The position numbers and the translations under genes are program-made. The notes under the pieces were generated by a model. That model worked only from the letters and a program-made list of their open reading frames with translations, was not told the origin of the DNA and made no database searches. DNA of 64,000 bases from Chitinophagaceae bacterium (GTDB lineage Bacteria; Bacteroidota; Bacteroidia; Chitinophagales; Chitinophagaceae), in contig JALHRP010000006.1 in NCBI GenBank assembly GCA_022841365.1, forward strand, positions 50,320 through 114,319, given 5' to 3'. Positions 43,841-50,508 of this stretch are shown one piece after another (the stretch's first letter is position 1; every line of letters starts with the position of its first letter).

Positions 43841-44413
43841 ATGGCAAAGACCTTTGATATAAAAGCAGCGGAAGCCCACTTTAAGCGGGTTTTAATGTAT
43901 GCACCGGGCATGTTGGGTAATGAAGCAGTAAACTTCTTTACTAACAGTTTCCGGCAGCAGGGATGGCTTGGCAACTCGTTTCAAAAGTGGCCTTCGAGAA
44001 AAGCATCTAAATGGGGTAAGGTTGATAAACGTAAAGGCAGAGCGCTCCTGGTTGATTCTGGAAGGTTACGTCGCAGCATTCGCATTGTAAGCAACAGCAG
44101 GGGCATTGTACGCATCGGCACTGATGTTCCTTATGCAAAGGCTCACAATGAAGGAATGCGGTTGGGACTAATACAAACCGTTCGAGGCCATAAACGTCGC
44201 CTAACAAAACTTGGCATTACAAAAAAGAAGACACTTAAAACCCGCACTAAAATTGAATTCGGCAGGGTTGACAATGGCTTTACTGTTGTGAAGATGCACA
44301 AGCGCCGTATTGATCAACGCATACCGCAACGCCAGTTTATGGGCAACAGCCCGTATTTAACGGCAAAACTTAAACGTATTCTGCAAGCCGAGCTAATGAA
44401 GGGCTTGCGCTAA
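43841..44413 (+). CDS. virion morphogenesis protein, Mu G/gp31-like
   Basis: The protein has 190 residues and is very basic. The pattern NFFTNSFRQQGWLG, ALLVDSGRLRRSIRI and VPYAKAHNEGMRLG followed by RQFMGNSPYL is the phage virion morphogenesis (Mu gpG) signature: an early FxxxGxx, a DSGxLRxSI motif, YAxxHNEG and the final RxFxG. It acts in head assembly or head-tail joining. Confidence 0.85.
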   Translation: MAKTFDIKAAEAHFKRVLMYAPGMLGNEAVNFFTNSFRQQGWLGNSFQKWPSRKASKWGKVDKRKGRALLVDSGRLRRSIRIVSNSRGIVRIGTDVPYAKAHNEGMRLGLIQTVRGHKRRLTKLGITKKKTLKTRTKIEFGRVDNGFTVVKMHKRRIDQRIPQRQFMGNSPYLTAKLKRILQAELMKGLR

Positions 44414-44435
44414 ATAACCGCTAAAATCAAACGCT

Positions 44436-44951
44436 ATGGCCTTACAAAGCCCGTTCAGCAAATTGCTGCAACAAATCAAAAACAGGATAATAGATCAAGT
44501 ACCGGAGATCAGGTACATTAACCAGGAACTTGGCCAACTGGAGGAAGCCAGGCCGCCGGTTACTTATCCCTGTGTTTTGATTGATATGGACGAATTTGAG
44601 TTTACAGAAGCAGGTAATGAACCAAAGCAGATGGCCGATGGTTTTGTTGTGATTCGCCTGGCATTACCAAGCTACAGCAGCAGCAGCAACCTGGCTCCGG
44701 ATGCTGTGTTTGAAAAAGCAATGGATTATTACGAGCTGGAGTATAAGCTCTATACTGCTTTGCATAATTGGGCTCCAACAGGTTTCAGCAGAATGCTTCG
44801 CAAAAAAGCGGGTACTGAAAAAAGGGAAGATAACAAGCGTGTGCGGATCATGCCGTTTGCAATCAACTTTGAAGACAGCGGAGCTAAGAAAACATACACG
44901 ATAAGAGCAACTCCTGAACCCAGGATCAACGGAGAGATTGGTGAAGTTTAA
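44436..44951 (+). CDS. phage protein in the tail completion position
   Basis: The protein has 171 residues. The segments TYPCVLIDMDEFEFTEAGNE and VVIRLALPSYSSSSNLAP fit an alpha/beta head-tail or tail-terminator protein; Mu gp37 and P2 gpR-like proteins occupy comparable places. It is the last gene of the + late operon and overlaps the convergent gene by four bases at their stop codons. Confidence 0.55.
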   Translation: MALQSPFSKLLQQIKNRIIDQVPEIRYINQELGQLEEARPPVTYPCVLIDMDEFEFTEAGNEPKQMADGFVVIRLALPSYSSSSNLAPDAVFEKAMDYYELEYKLYTALHNWAPTGFSRMLRKKAGTEKREDNKRVRIMPFAINFEDSGAKKTYTIRATPEPRINGEIGEV

Positions 44952-45283
44952 TCCCAAACAATATAAGGGTACTTCTTTTGGAAATATTTTTCCGATGGTT
45001 TTGTTTCCTGGAAAGATTTTAACAGCACATCGTTTGCCTGTATTATGCGGATGATAGTTAACTGTGCAAGAAAGATTTCATTCTCCAGGGCATCGAGTGT
45101 ATCAGGATAAGTTTTGCGCTTCAGCTTTACATAGTACCAATAGCGGCAAACGATCAATTCGTTTTGCTTTTCCTTTAATGAATTACTACGGCCTTTACGC
45201 TCCACAACTTTAAGTTGAGGTAATGGCTGATCATCGAAAAGAACTGCGTTGTAAATGGATTGGTGGCCTCTGAGCGCTTGCAT
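44948..45283 (-). CDS. hypothetical protein at the end of the middle region
   Basis: The protein has 111 residues, is basic and helical, with RYWYYVKLKRKTYPDTLDAL and a C-terminal KKYPYIVWD. It has a 124-base leader rich in hairpins and a TATACTTG box shortly upstream, so it may have its own promoter. Position at the end of the early/middle operon is where Mu encodes its late activator genes, but no HTH is clear. Confidence 0.55.
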   Translation of the reverse strand: MQALRGHQSIYNAVLFDDQPLPQLKVVERKGRSNSLKEKQNELIVCRYWYYVKLKRKTYPDTLDALENEIFLAQLTIIRIIQANDVLLKSFQETKPSEKYFQKKYPYIVWD

Positions 45284-45407
45284 GGATACAAGTATAAAAC
45301 TTTTGCGCCACCTGTAAAACAGGTGTGTGAAAGTAGTGGTGGGAATGCCCCCGAACGAGGCCGGGGGCTGAACGCCTGATTTAAACGTGGTTTAAAAATC
45401 CGTGTGT
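45284..45407. other. hairpin-rich leader upstream of gene 44948-45283
   Basis: Two stems are visible: CACCTGT-AAA-ACAGGTG at about 45307-45323 and GCCCCCG with CGGGGGC at about 45347-45369. The second is of the GC-rich type. Read leftwards, neither has a long T-run. The segment could be an attenuator or a repeat. Confidence 0.5.
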
Positions 45408-45611
45408 TCATTCTTCCCTTACCAACTCTTCAAGCAACTGGCTTATTACGTATTGGTTTTCTGCATCGGCTTTATAGCTTGCTCCGCAACGGTCGCTCGT
45501 TGCTTTCCAGCGCATGGCGGCTGCAATGGCCTTTATCAATTGCTCACGCCTCTGCACCGGCTCCGGTTCTTGCATTGTAATTACAAGACTTTCATTGTTA
45601 AGTGTAATCAT
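45408..45611 (-). CDS. small hypothetical protein downstream of the antirepressor
   Basis: This 67-residue, helical protein has its ATGA start overlapping the antirepressor stop, so it is probably translated with it. The segment EQLIKAIAAAMRWKATSD suggests an amphipathic helix. Family unknown. Confidence 0.5.
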   Translation of the reverse strand: MITLNNESLVITMQEPEPVQRREQLIKAIAAAMRWKATSDRCGASYKADAENQYVISQLLEELVREE

Positions 45612-46276
45612 GCTTTACCTCCTTGCAATAACGGGTTTCCAAAATCGAGCGGCAACACCGGCTGCGCAGCTTGCATAACAACCCTGTTGTTTATCACCTG
45701 CTTTTGCCTTAACAGGTGCAGGGCAAACTCTGCGGTAACATACAAGGTGTGACCATCTTTTATAAAATGCATCCAGTACCTTGCTCTGTGGCTGCCACCG
45801 CCGTGGCGGCTGTACCCTGCACGCTCCCGTATATCACTGTAAGGGTACAACTCCCGGTCGTTAATGCGTTTGGCTTTAAGCCCTTTAAACAAAGCGGTTT
45901 CTTTTGGCAGATGGCTAATGCCACGGGCTTTTTTCTCCTCTTGAATAAACCTTTTGCGAATTGCTCTGCCGATTTCAGAGCGTTCTAACATGCCCAATTC
46001 TTTACACATGTCAATTGTTAATAGATAATCAGTGCCTTTTCGGCCACCTGTACTTTTTCGCAGATTTGCGAAAAAGTCAACGCCGTTTTCAAATTTGTAA
46101 TCTGAAATACGCCTGCGAATCCAGTCTTCAAATTTGACCTTTACAAGTAAATCTTTGTGTAACAATCGGGCATCATAAAGGAAATTTTCGCCCTGTTGAA
46201 TAAATGGCAACTCCGAAGAGTGCACCAGGCTACCACGAGAGTGGCTCGGCTGGGTTTGATTTTTACTGACGTTCAT
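45608..46276 (-). CDS. AntA/AntB-type antirepressor
   Basis: The protein has 222 residues. The AntA/AntB domain spans about residues 45-115 (VKFEDWIRRRISDYKFENG, VDFFANLRKSTGGRKG, DYLLTIDMCKELGMLERSE). A C-terminal domain with YSRHGGGSHRARYW and a helical end follows. Phage antirepressors bind or displace the prophage repressor and trigger lytic growth. It stands behind a long structured leader, so its expression may be tightly gated. Confidence 0.8.
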   Translation of the reverse strand: MNVSKNQTQPSHSRGSLVHSSELPFIQQGENFLYDARLLHKDLLVKVKFEDWIRRRISDYKFENGVDFFANLRKSTGGRKGTDYLLTIDMCKELGMLERSEIGRAIRKRFIQEEKKARGISHLPKETALFKGLKAKRINDRELYPYSDIRERAGYSRHGGGSHRARYWMHFIKDGHTLYVTAEFALHLLRQKQVINNRVVMQAAQPVLPLDFGNPLLQGGKA

Positions 46277-46437
46277 ATCAAAAAAAAATCCCCTGAGATG
46301 TGAACGTCAGTTACATGCGGGCATGTATCTCGGCAGGCATCGCTGCTCTGCACCATCTCAAGGGAAAACTTTAAGCTTGTTTGAATTTTGCCCTGTATAT
46401 GTAACTAACGTTCAGGGCAAATATAAAGAACTTTTGG
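46277..46437 (-). promoter_or_regulatory. structured leader and putative promoter of the antirepressor operon
   Basis: A TATATTTG box (TAnnTTTG type) lies on the - strand at about 46419-46426. The leader between it and the ATG contains two interleaved inverted repeats: TCCCCTGAGATG near 46289 with CATCTCAAGGGA near 46353, and AACGTCAGTTACAT near 46303 with ATGTAACTAACGTT near 46399. The second pair reaches to within 30 bases of the start codon, so RNA pairing could hide or expose it. Confidence 0.5.
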
Positions 46438-46458
46438 AAAATAGGGCGTTTCGTTTTT
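46438..46458. repeat. internal copy of the prophage end motif
   Basis: These 21 bases, containing AGGGCGTTTCGTTTTT, are an exact inverted match of 20078-20098 close to the prophage right end. A shorter version (GTTTCGTTTTT) lies near the left end. The segment ends at the stop codon of gene 46458-47294 and lies just upstream of the antirepressor promoter. It may be an internal transposase site or the scar of an accessory-gene insertion. Confidence 0.6.
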
Positions 46459-47294
46459 TAAAATCCAAAATCAACTACACCCTTACTTATACTTATAACA
46501 GGGTTTGCTCCTGTCCATGTGAATGTAATTTTATCTGAGCCTCTCATTATGTAAACGCTCTTCTTATTTTTTAATGAGGATACACTTATATCGTAGTCTT
46601 CCCAATAATCTAAAAACAGATCTATTACATCGTTTGCCGTGCCTGTGATGGTTACATTTTTAATTCTTGATTTAGCATCAAGAGTTGCCTTGATATAAAT
46701 TTTAGCATCATAAGCAAATTTATTATTGTACATCTCTGCATAACCAGAGTATGAGCTACCTGCAATTTTTGGCTCCGATACCGACCATCCTTTATTATTG
46801 CTCAAATAGATTAGCATGTAATTAAGGTAAGTTGATTTAGCGCCTATCAAAAAAACACGCCATCCATTTTTTGATTGCTGCATTTGTCCTTGCTGTAACC
46901 TGTACTCATATTCTGATCCATATACTTCTTTGAATGTGACAGAATCCATGTTTAGCTTTTCCCAAACCTTTTTACTTGCCTCTTTTTCTATGGCCAAATA
47001 AATACTATCATCCCGTTTCTTTATTAGCATTTTCTGTATCGAATCATTCCTTTTCTGCTCTGCTTTGTTTACTGCTGCTACTGAATCGTAGTACCTATTC
47101 TGCTTTTTAGCTTTTTCAATCCTGATACTATCCTGGATGCGCAGCTCTTCATCTTTTTTTCGAATAGCTTCCTCTCTCTTTTTTTTATCTGCTGCTTCTC
47201 TTTTTGCTTTAATAACATCACCAAGCACTCCCACCTGTGCATTAGCAGATAATCCCGAAAAGAAGATGATTAGTAATAGAGCTGTTTTTTTCAT
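46458..47294 (-). CDS. exported protein of unknown function (accessory gene)
   Basis: The protein has 278 residues. Signal peptide MKKTALLLIIFFSGLSANA; a highly charged coiled coil (about residues 28-95, REAADKKKREEAIRKKDEEL in part) follows, then a globular beta-rich domain. The ATG at 47294 starts the signal peptide directly. An exported protein of host style is unusual between phage regulators, and base composition is lower in GC than its neighbours, so I take it for a moron-type lysogenic gene. Confidence 0.65.
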   Translation of the reverse strand: MKKTALLLIIFFSGLSANAQVGVLGDVIKAKREAADKKKREEAIRKKDEELRIQDSIRIEKAKKQNRYYDSVAAVNKAEQKRNDSIQKMLIKKRDDSIYLAIEKEASKKVWEKLNMDSVTFKEVYGSEYEYRLQQGQMQQSKNGWRVFLIGAKSTYLNYMLIYLSNNKGWSVSEPKIAGSSYSGYAEMYNNKFAYDAKIYIKATLDAKSRIKNVTITGTANDVIDLFLDYWEDYDISVSSLKNKKSVYIMRGSDKITFTWTGANPVISISKGVVDFGF

Positions 47295-47298
47295 GGTG

Positions 47299-47745
47299 TT
47301 ACTTTTTATTGAGTGAATGAATAAATGACGAATATACCTGTTCAAATTGCGTTACAAGTTTAGGCAACTCTTTGTATTTATACCAATCCAATTTCTTTTT
47401 CAGGTAGCTGCGGCCTTTGCACCATTCATCCAGGCGCTTCATATCAACCACCCGGCCCCCTCCGGCTCCCCCTGTAGGGGGAGAGCGCCTCGGCACAGTC
47501 CAACCCATTTCATGGCAGTAGTAGAAGATTTTGCCTTTCATCTTTTCAATGGCAGCTCTGTTTGGATCGTTCTGTTGTAAGTGCTGCAGCATGAGTGTTG
47601 CCTCTTCATCATACAAATCTTTTGTACTGCTGCACCGGCCCAGGCTAAAGCCCTCCACCATCATTGCCTTTGTATCTTTATCAATACCATATTGGCTTAC
47701 AAGCGTGTTGATGGCAATGAGTTTATTTTTGCTGATGGGATTCAT
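47299..47745 (-). CDS. GemA-like (Mu gp16/DUF1018) protein with repeat-encoded insert
   Basis: The protein has 148 residues. The N-terminal KNKLIAINTLVSQYGIDKDT, the SLGRCSSTKDLYDEEATLML segment and a C-terminal KRLDEWCKGRSYLKKKLDWY match the GemA pattern of Mu-like phages, a host-regulating early protein. About 13 residues, RRSPPTGGAGGGR near 86-98, are encoded by a GC-rich palindrome (47453-47485) of the type seen in host intergenic gaps, inserted in frame. The gene overlaps its upstream neighbour by 23 bases. Confidence 0.7.
   Translation of the reverse strand: MNPISKNKLIAINTLVSQYGIDKDTKAMMVEGFSLGRCSSTKDLYDEEATLMLQHLQQNDPNRAAIEKMKGKIFYYCHEMGWTVPRRSPPTGGAGGGRVVDMKRLDEWCKGRSYLKKKLDWYKYKELPKLVTQFEQVYSSFIHSLNKK
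47453..47485. repeat. GC-rich palindromic repeat inside the GemA-like gene
   Basis: GGCCCCCTCCGGCTCCCCC followed by TGTA and GGGGGAGAG is the same design as the hairpins near 1890, 4180 and 28780. It lies within a reading frame that stays open through it. Confidence 0.7.
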
Positions 47746-47965
47746 ACTCTTTGGGCGTTAAAGTGAAATAATTGCAGGCATCCTGAAAACTGATCTCTTC
47801 GCTGAAACTTTCGGCGAGTTCCCTGTACCGATCCAGCAAGCCAGGATAACCTCCAAAAATCCGCTGGCATGCAAAATCAACCGAGTTAATTATTACTCCT
47901 TCACACCAGTAGTTGTAAGTAATGGTGCATTTGTTGTTTTGAATTGTTTCGTTTCGTGTGATCAT
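47723..47965 (-). CDS. small hypothetical middle-region protein
   Basis: This 80-residue protein has the segments IINSVDFACQRIFGGYPGLL and FQDACNYFTLTPKEYESHQ. No signal or membrane segment. It shares 23 bases with the GemA-like gene downstream, suggesting coupled translation. Family not recognised. Confidence 0.5.
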   Translation of the reverse strand: MITRNETIQNNKCTITYNYWCEGVIINSVDFACQRIFGGYPGLLDRYRELAESFSEEISFQDACNYFTLTPKEYESHQQK

Positions 47966-47974
47966 ATAAAATTT

Positions 47975-48397
47975 TTATTGCCATTCATTTTCCCAATACT
48001 CCTTCTTGAGGTATGTTTCGGGATCAGCTTTTTTTCTCCACTCATTAGCTTTCAGGAATTTATTGTACTCAGCAACACCTAACCACGCTGCAACCTTCTT
48101 TGATATACTAAGCCTGTTCCATAAATCTTCACAACGCTTGCGGTTGATCTTGTGGTTGTATTCATTCCAAAACATATCGAATGATATTTCAAACGCAGCT
48201 TCAACAATCGTCACATCTGCACTAAACGAAGTTTCTATTGCTTCAACATGCACAGGCACTGAGTGCTTAAAATGCGCTAATAAAGCCTTGGTTAAATCGC
48301 TCTGCCTGGTGTTGATTGTTATAAGATCGCCGTCCTGGTTGTACAGCAGCTCTGCCGTACCTGCAAACTTTTTTGATGATATAAGAAACCTTCTCAT
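47975..48397 (-). CDS. phage protein with a replication-protein-like C-terminus
   Basis: The protein has 140 residues. The C-terminal half has the pattern FWNEYNHKINRKRCEDLWNR followed by helices and YLKKEYWENEWQ. It resembles the end of phage replication initiator or DnaT-like proteins (W-x-x-Y-x-x-K, then K-x-P-x-x-Y-L-x-x-x-x-W). The N-terminal half is a small beta domain. Role uncertain; its ATGA start overlaps the gene upstream. Confidence 0.5.
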   Translation of the reverse strand: MRRFLISSKKFAGTAELLYNQDGDLITINTRQSDLTKALLAHFKHSVPVHVEAIETSFSADVTIVEAAFEISFDMFWNEYNHKINRKRCEDLWNRLSISKKVAAWLGVAEYNKFLKANEWRKKADPETYLKKEYWENEWQ

Positions 48398-48690
48398 AGT
48401 TCTGTGTTTTCGAGTTCTTCAATTACCTGCTCTCTCGTTCTGTTGCTGTAAACAGCAGGAGGCCTTTCGTATGTCTGAAACTTCTTTGCTTCAGCTTGCT
48501 CATGATCATCGCCGTCATTTTCTTTTTTCAATTGACGTAAGCCGCCGCCATGCAATGCCTCTGCCTGGTTGTACATTTCTGTTGCTTCCTCTTCGTTCAA
48601 CTGAAAGAATGCCATCATGTCTTTTTTTTTCCACTTGCCTTTGAGCAACTTCCAAAACGCACGTAGTTCTCTTTCTGTGAATGTTCTCAT
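48394..48690 (-). CDS. small charged hypothetical protein
   Basis: This 98-residue, highly charged protein is helical at the N-terminus (RELRAFWKLLKGKWKKKDMM) and disordered at the C-terminus. ATGA overlaps at both ends place it in an operon with the exported barrel-like protein and the replication-like protein. Confidence 0.5.
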   Translation of the reverse strand: MRTFTERELRAFWKLLKGKWKKKDMMAFFQLNEEEATEMYNQAEALHGGGLRQLKKENDGDDHEQAEAKKFQTYERPPAVYSNRTREQVIEELENTEL

Positions 48691-49190
48691 TGCTTTTGAT
48701 TTACGAGGTTATAACTCATGCCAACACCGCCGCCAACAAAGCCTGGTGTATAATGCGCAGTAATAAACATGCTACCACTGTCGAACTTCATTGCATGTAA
48801 TTGAAATCCTGTAGTAAAGCGGTTATAATTGCGACTCTTATCATCTACACTGTACATGATGCGAGTACCGGCAACATATACATGAAGCCACTCAGTAATG
48901 TTATAACCAATACGAGTTTGAAAAAGGACAGGCTGTGTATTGTTTGCAATTGCATTGAAACCAACACCAGCGGAAATTTTTTTAAACCGATACCCGGTTA
49001 TCCATTCGGCGCTAAAGAAACCGTTGGTACTGTTGGCAGATGCATAAGTAAATATGCCTGATTCCGTTGTTTGTTGCGGTTGGTAACATTGTGCATTCCC
49101 TTTTTTGCCTGTTAACAGCATCATAATGATTAATGCAAGTACCAACATAATGTAAACTTCTACAGGTGTTTGCTTGATTGTTTTTTTCAT
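48687..49190 (-). CDS. exported beta-barrel-like protein (possible outer membrane moron)
   Basis: The protein has 167 residues. A hydrophobic N-terminal helix (about 12-30) ends near GNAQ, a likely signal cleavage site. The rest is alternating aromatic/polar strands with Gly turns (FSAEWITGYRFKKISAGVGF, TRIGYNITEWLHVYVAG, SMFITAHYTPGFVGGGVGMSY), suggesting an 8-strand outer-membrane barrel. A phage gene of this sort could change the lysogen surface. The ATG at 49190 fits the signal; an upstream start would overlap the next gene. Confidence 0.55.
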   Translation of the reverse strand: MKKTIKQTPVEVYIMLVLALIIMMLLTGKKGNAQCYQPQQTTESGIFTYASANSTNGFFSAEWITGYRFKKISAGVGFNAIANNTQPVLFQTRIGYNITEWLHVYVAGTRIMYSVDDKSRNYNRFTTGFQLHAMKFDSGSMFITAHYTPGFVGGGVGMSYNLVNQKQ

Positions 49191-49195
49191 ACTGA

Positions 49196-49378
49196 TTATT
49201 TTTTTCGTTTTGCCTGGTTGTACTCTTCCTCTTTCATTGAAGTGAGATGCCATCCGTTACATTGTTTGCAGTAATATTTTCGCTTTGGTATGCGGTGGCG
49301 TTTATTGCCCCGCCGCTTTACCATGCTCAATACATGATCTGCTTTTTCTTTTGTTAGTATGGATTTGCTGCAACTCAT
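49196..49378 (-). CDS. small zinc-ribbon-like protein
   Basis: This is a 60-residue, very basic protein. The motif YYCKQCNGWHLTS near the C-terminus has a CxxC and a following His, a short zinc-binding type. The ATG at 49378 (MSCSKS) is preferred over one seven codons upstream. Confidence 0.55.
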   Translation of the reverse strand: MSCSKSILTKEKADHVLSMVKRRGNKRHRIPKRKYYCKQCNGWHLTSMKEEEYNQAKRKK

Positions 49379-49379
49379 T

Positions 49380-49631
49380 TTATTTTTTTGAAAGATCAAC
49401 CCTGCGGTAATGTTGTTGCCATAACAGTTTTGCAGTGGCGCTGCTTTCTTTTCTTACTTTGGTTTCGCTCCATTCAGGATGTTGAACATGATAATGTTCG
49501 TGCAGGAGGTAAAGCATGTGGCGATAACCTTTCAACCGTGTGTCAAGCTCAATCGTTCTTTTCTCATCGCTTGCAAGCCCCCAGGCTTTATGCCTTCCTA
49601 ATTTTCGATGTATTACTTTGCTGCTGTTCAT
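49380..49631 (-). CDS. minimal HExxH protein
   Basis: The protein has 83 residues. LLHEHYHVQHPEWSETK carries an HExxH signature (about residues 42-46) in a helix, as in minimal zinc metallopeptidases of the SprT or IrrE kind, but the third zinc ligand is not obvious. It overlaps its upstream neighbour by 44 bases and lies two bases from the zinc-ribbon-like gene. Enzyme activity is not proven by sequence. Confidence 0.5.
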   Translation of the reverse strand: MNSSKVIHRKLGRHKAWGLASDEKRTIELDTRLKGYRHMLYLLHEHYHVQHPEWSETKVRKESSATAKLLWQQHYRRVDLSKK

Positions 49632-49920
49632 TAACCTTTTTGTTTTTGTTGTACACGATTATTTTTTCAGGCACCTTCCACCCAAATCGGCGGTATATTT
49701 TTTCCACGATCAATGGGGCAAACACACGGATGTATAACACGTTCTCAAGAGGAATATCAGTTAGTGGAACTGTACCCTGGAATTTTAAGCGGTTGGTAAA
49801 CTTTACTCGTACATATTGCCTTCCCTTACTTTTTACATGCTTGATGAACACCGCAGGCATGTGAGTGCGGCTATGTACAATCACCTTCTTTTTAAAATAC
49901 TTTTTTATCGTCTGTATCAT
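49588..49920 (-). CDS. basic hypothetical protein just downstream of the DGR template
   Basis: This 110-residue, strongly basic protein is mostly beta (VKFTNRLKFQGTVPLTDIPLENVLYIRVF in part). It is the first gene after the template repeat, where DGRs usually encode the reverse transcriptase or accessory Avd. It is far too short for an RT and is not an Avd-like helical bundle by appearance. Nucleic-acid binding is possible from charge alone. Confidence 0.5.
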   Translation of the reverse strand: MIQTIKKYFKKKVIVHSRTHMPAVFIKHVKSKGRQYVRVKFTNRLKFQGTVPLTDIPLENVLYIRVFAPLIVEKIYRRFGWKVPEKIIVYNKNKKVNEQQQSNTSKIRKA

Positions 49921-49937
49921 GTGAATAAGAATGAAAG

Positions 49938-49970
49938 AGGGTCGTTTTCGACATTGCTACCAACGACCCT
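49938..49970. other. hairpin downstream of the DGR template repeat
   Basis: AGGGTCGTT (49938-49946) and AACGACCCT (49962-49970) form a perfect 9-bp stem with a 15-base loop. In a template RNA read on the - strand it lies about 50 bases past the template repeat, in the region that is structured in known DGR template RNAs. Confidence 0.55.
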
Positions 49971-50021
49971 TATTTGTGTTGTTGTTTTTTGCACTGATGG
50001 CAGGGTTTGCATTACAGTAAG

Positions 50022-50102
50022 TTTAGCATAGGTGGGAGCTGACATTCGAATTCGAGTTCCAGTTGTCGTAGTCGTTGTACGCTGGGCCGGAGGGCGAAGA
50101 CA
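50022..50102 (-). repeat. DGR template repeat (TR), non-coding
   Basis: These 81 bases align without gaps to 50208-50288 and 50580-50660 inside the two genes upstream. Read on the - strand, every mismatch to either copy is at an adenine of this copy; about 45 other positions in the mismatch-containing core are identical in all three. The gene frame is interrupted here by TAA, so it is not a working gene copy. Codon examples, template versus gene copies: AAC versus TGC and CGC; AAT versus CTT and GTT; AAC versus GAC and CAC. This is the adenine-specific hallmark of DGR templates. Confidence 0.9.
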
Positions 50103-50133
50103 AACCGCTCTGTAATGCACAACCACTTTCGTA

Positions 50134-50499
50134 CTATTGCAGCACGAAGTATTGTCGATACAATTTTTGGAATTGCTTACCTGCATACTCCGCTAACTCT
50201 TCGCTTTTAAAGCAAAGGCGGGAGCCGACATTCGAAAGCGAGCACCAGTCGTCGCAGACGTCGTACGCCGGGCCGGAGGGCGAAGACATGTCAAACCACG
50301 GATAATACTTCCATTCGCTACTATCTTTCCAGTTCGGTTTCCAACCATCGTTCAATGCTTCGGTGATGATTACAAGTTTTGCATGTGCAACTGTTGCATC
50401 TTGGTGATGCTTTGGCATAGTGCCAACCTTTGGTAATACTTTTTCCGGATCGTAGCCTAACTTTTTGCAGGCTTGTTCGAACGTTTTAATTTTAGCCAT
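50134..50499 (-). CDS. DGR variable protein, copy A
   Basis: The protein has 121 residues and is paralogous to the adjacent upstream gene. The N-terminal helical part starts MAKIKTFEQACKKLGYDPEK. YYPWFDMSSPSGPAY (about 65-80) leads into the variable segment (DVCDDWCSLSN), followed by the fixed VGSRLCFKSEELAEYAGKQF. There is no signal, membrane or fibre motif, so a cytoplasmic role is likely. The family is common in Bacteroidetes mobile DNA in my recollection, without known function. The template repeat starts 32 bases after its stop. Confidence 0.82.
   Translation of the reverse strand: MAKIKTFEQACKKLGYDPEKVLPKVGTMPKHHQDATVAHAKLVIITEALNDGWKPNWKDSSEWKYYPWFDMSSPSGPAYDVCDDWCSLSNVGSRLCFKSEELAEYAGKQFQKLYRQYFVLQ
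50208..50288 (-). repeat. DGR variable repeat (VR) in copy A
   Basis: This is the 81-base segment of gene 50134-50499 that matches the template. It differs from the template at 14 positions of the core, all template adenines (for example TAC to TGC, AAC to TGC, AAT to CTT). It differs from the copy B repeat at six bases, again all at template adenines. Confidence 0.9.
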
Positions 50500-50508
50500 G
50501 TGAGTTGT

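Noticed and set aside
45284..45407. CRISPR or tandem repeat array
   Set aside because: The segment contains separate single hairpins, with no regularly spaced direct repeats. No CRISPR-like array was seen anywhere in the window.
49917..50186. An 89-codon - strand frame overlapping the template repeat
   Set aside because: It is read in a different frame from the variable genes, is Thr/Arg-biased from the repeat, and shares sequence only because it covers the template; the non-coding template explains it.
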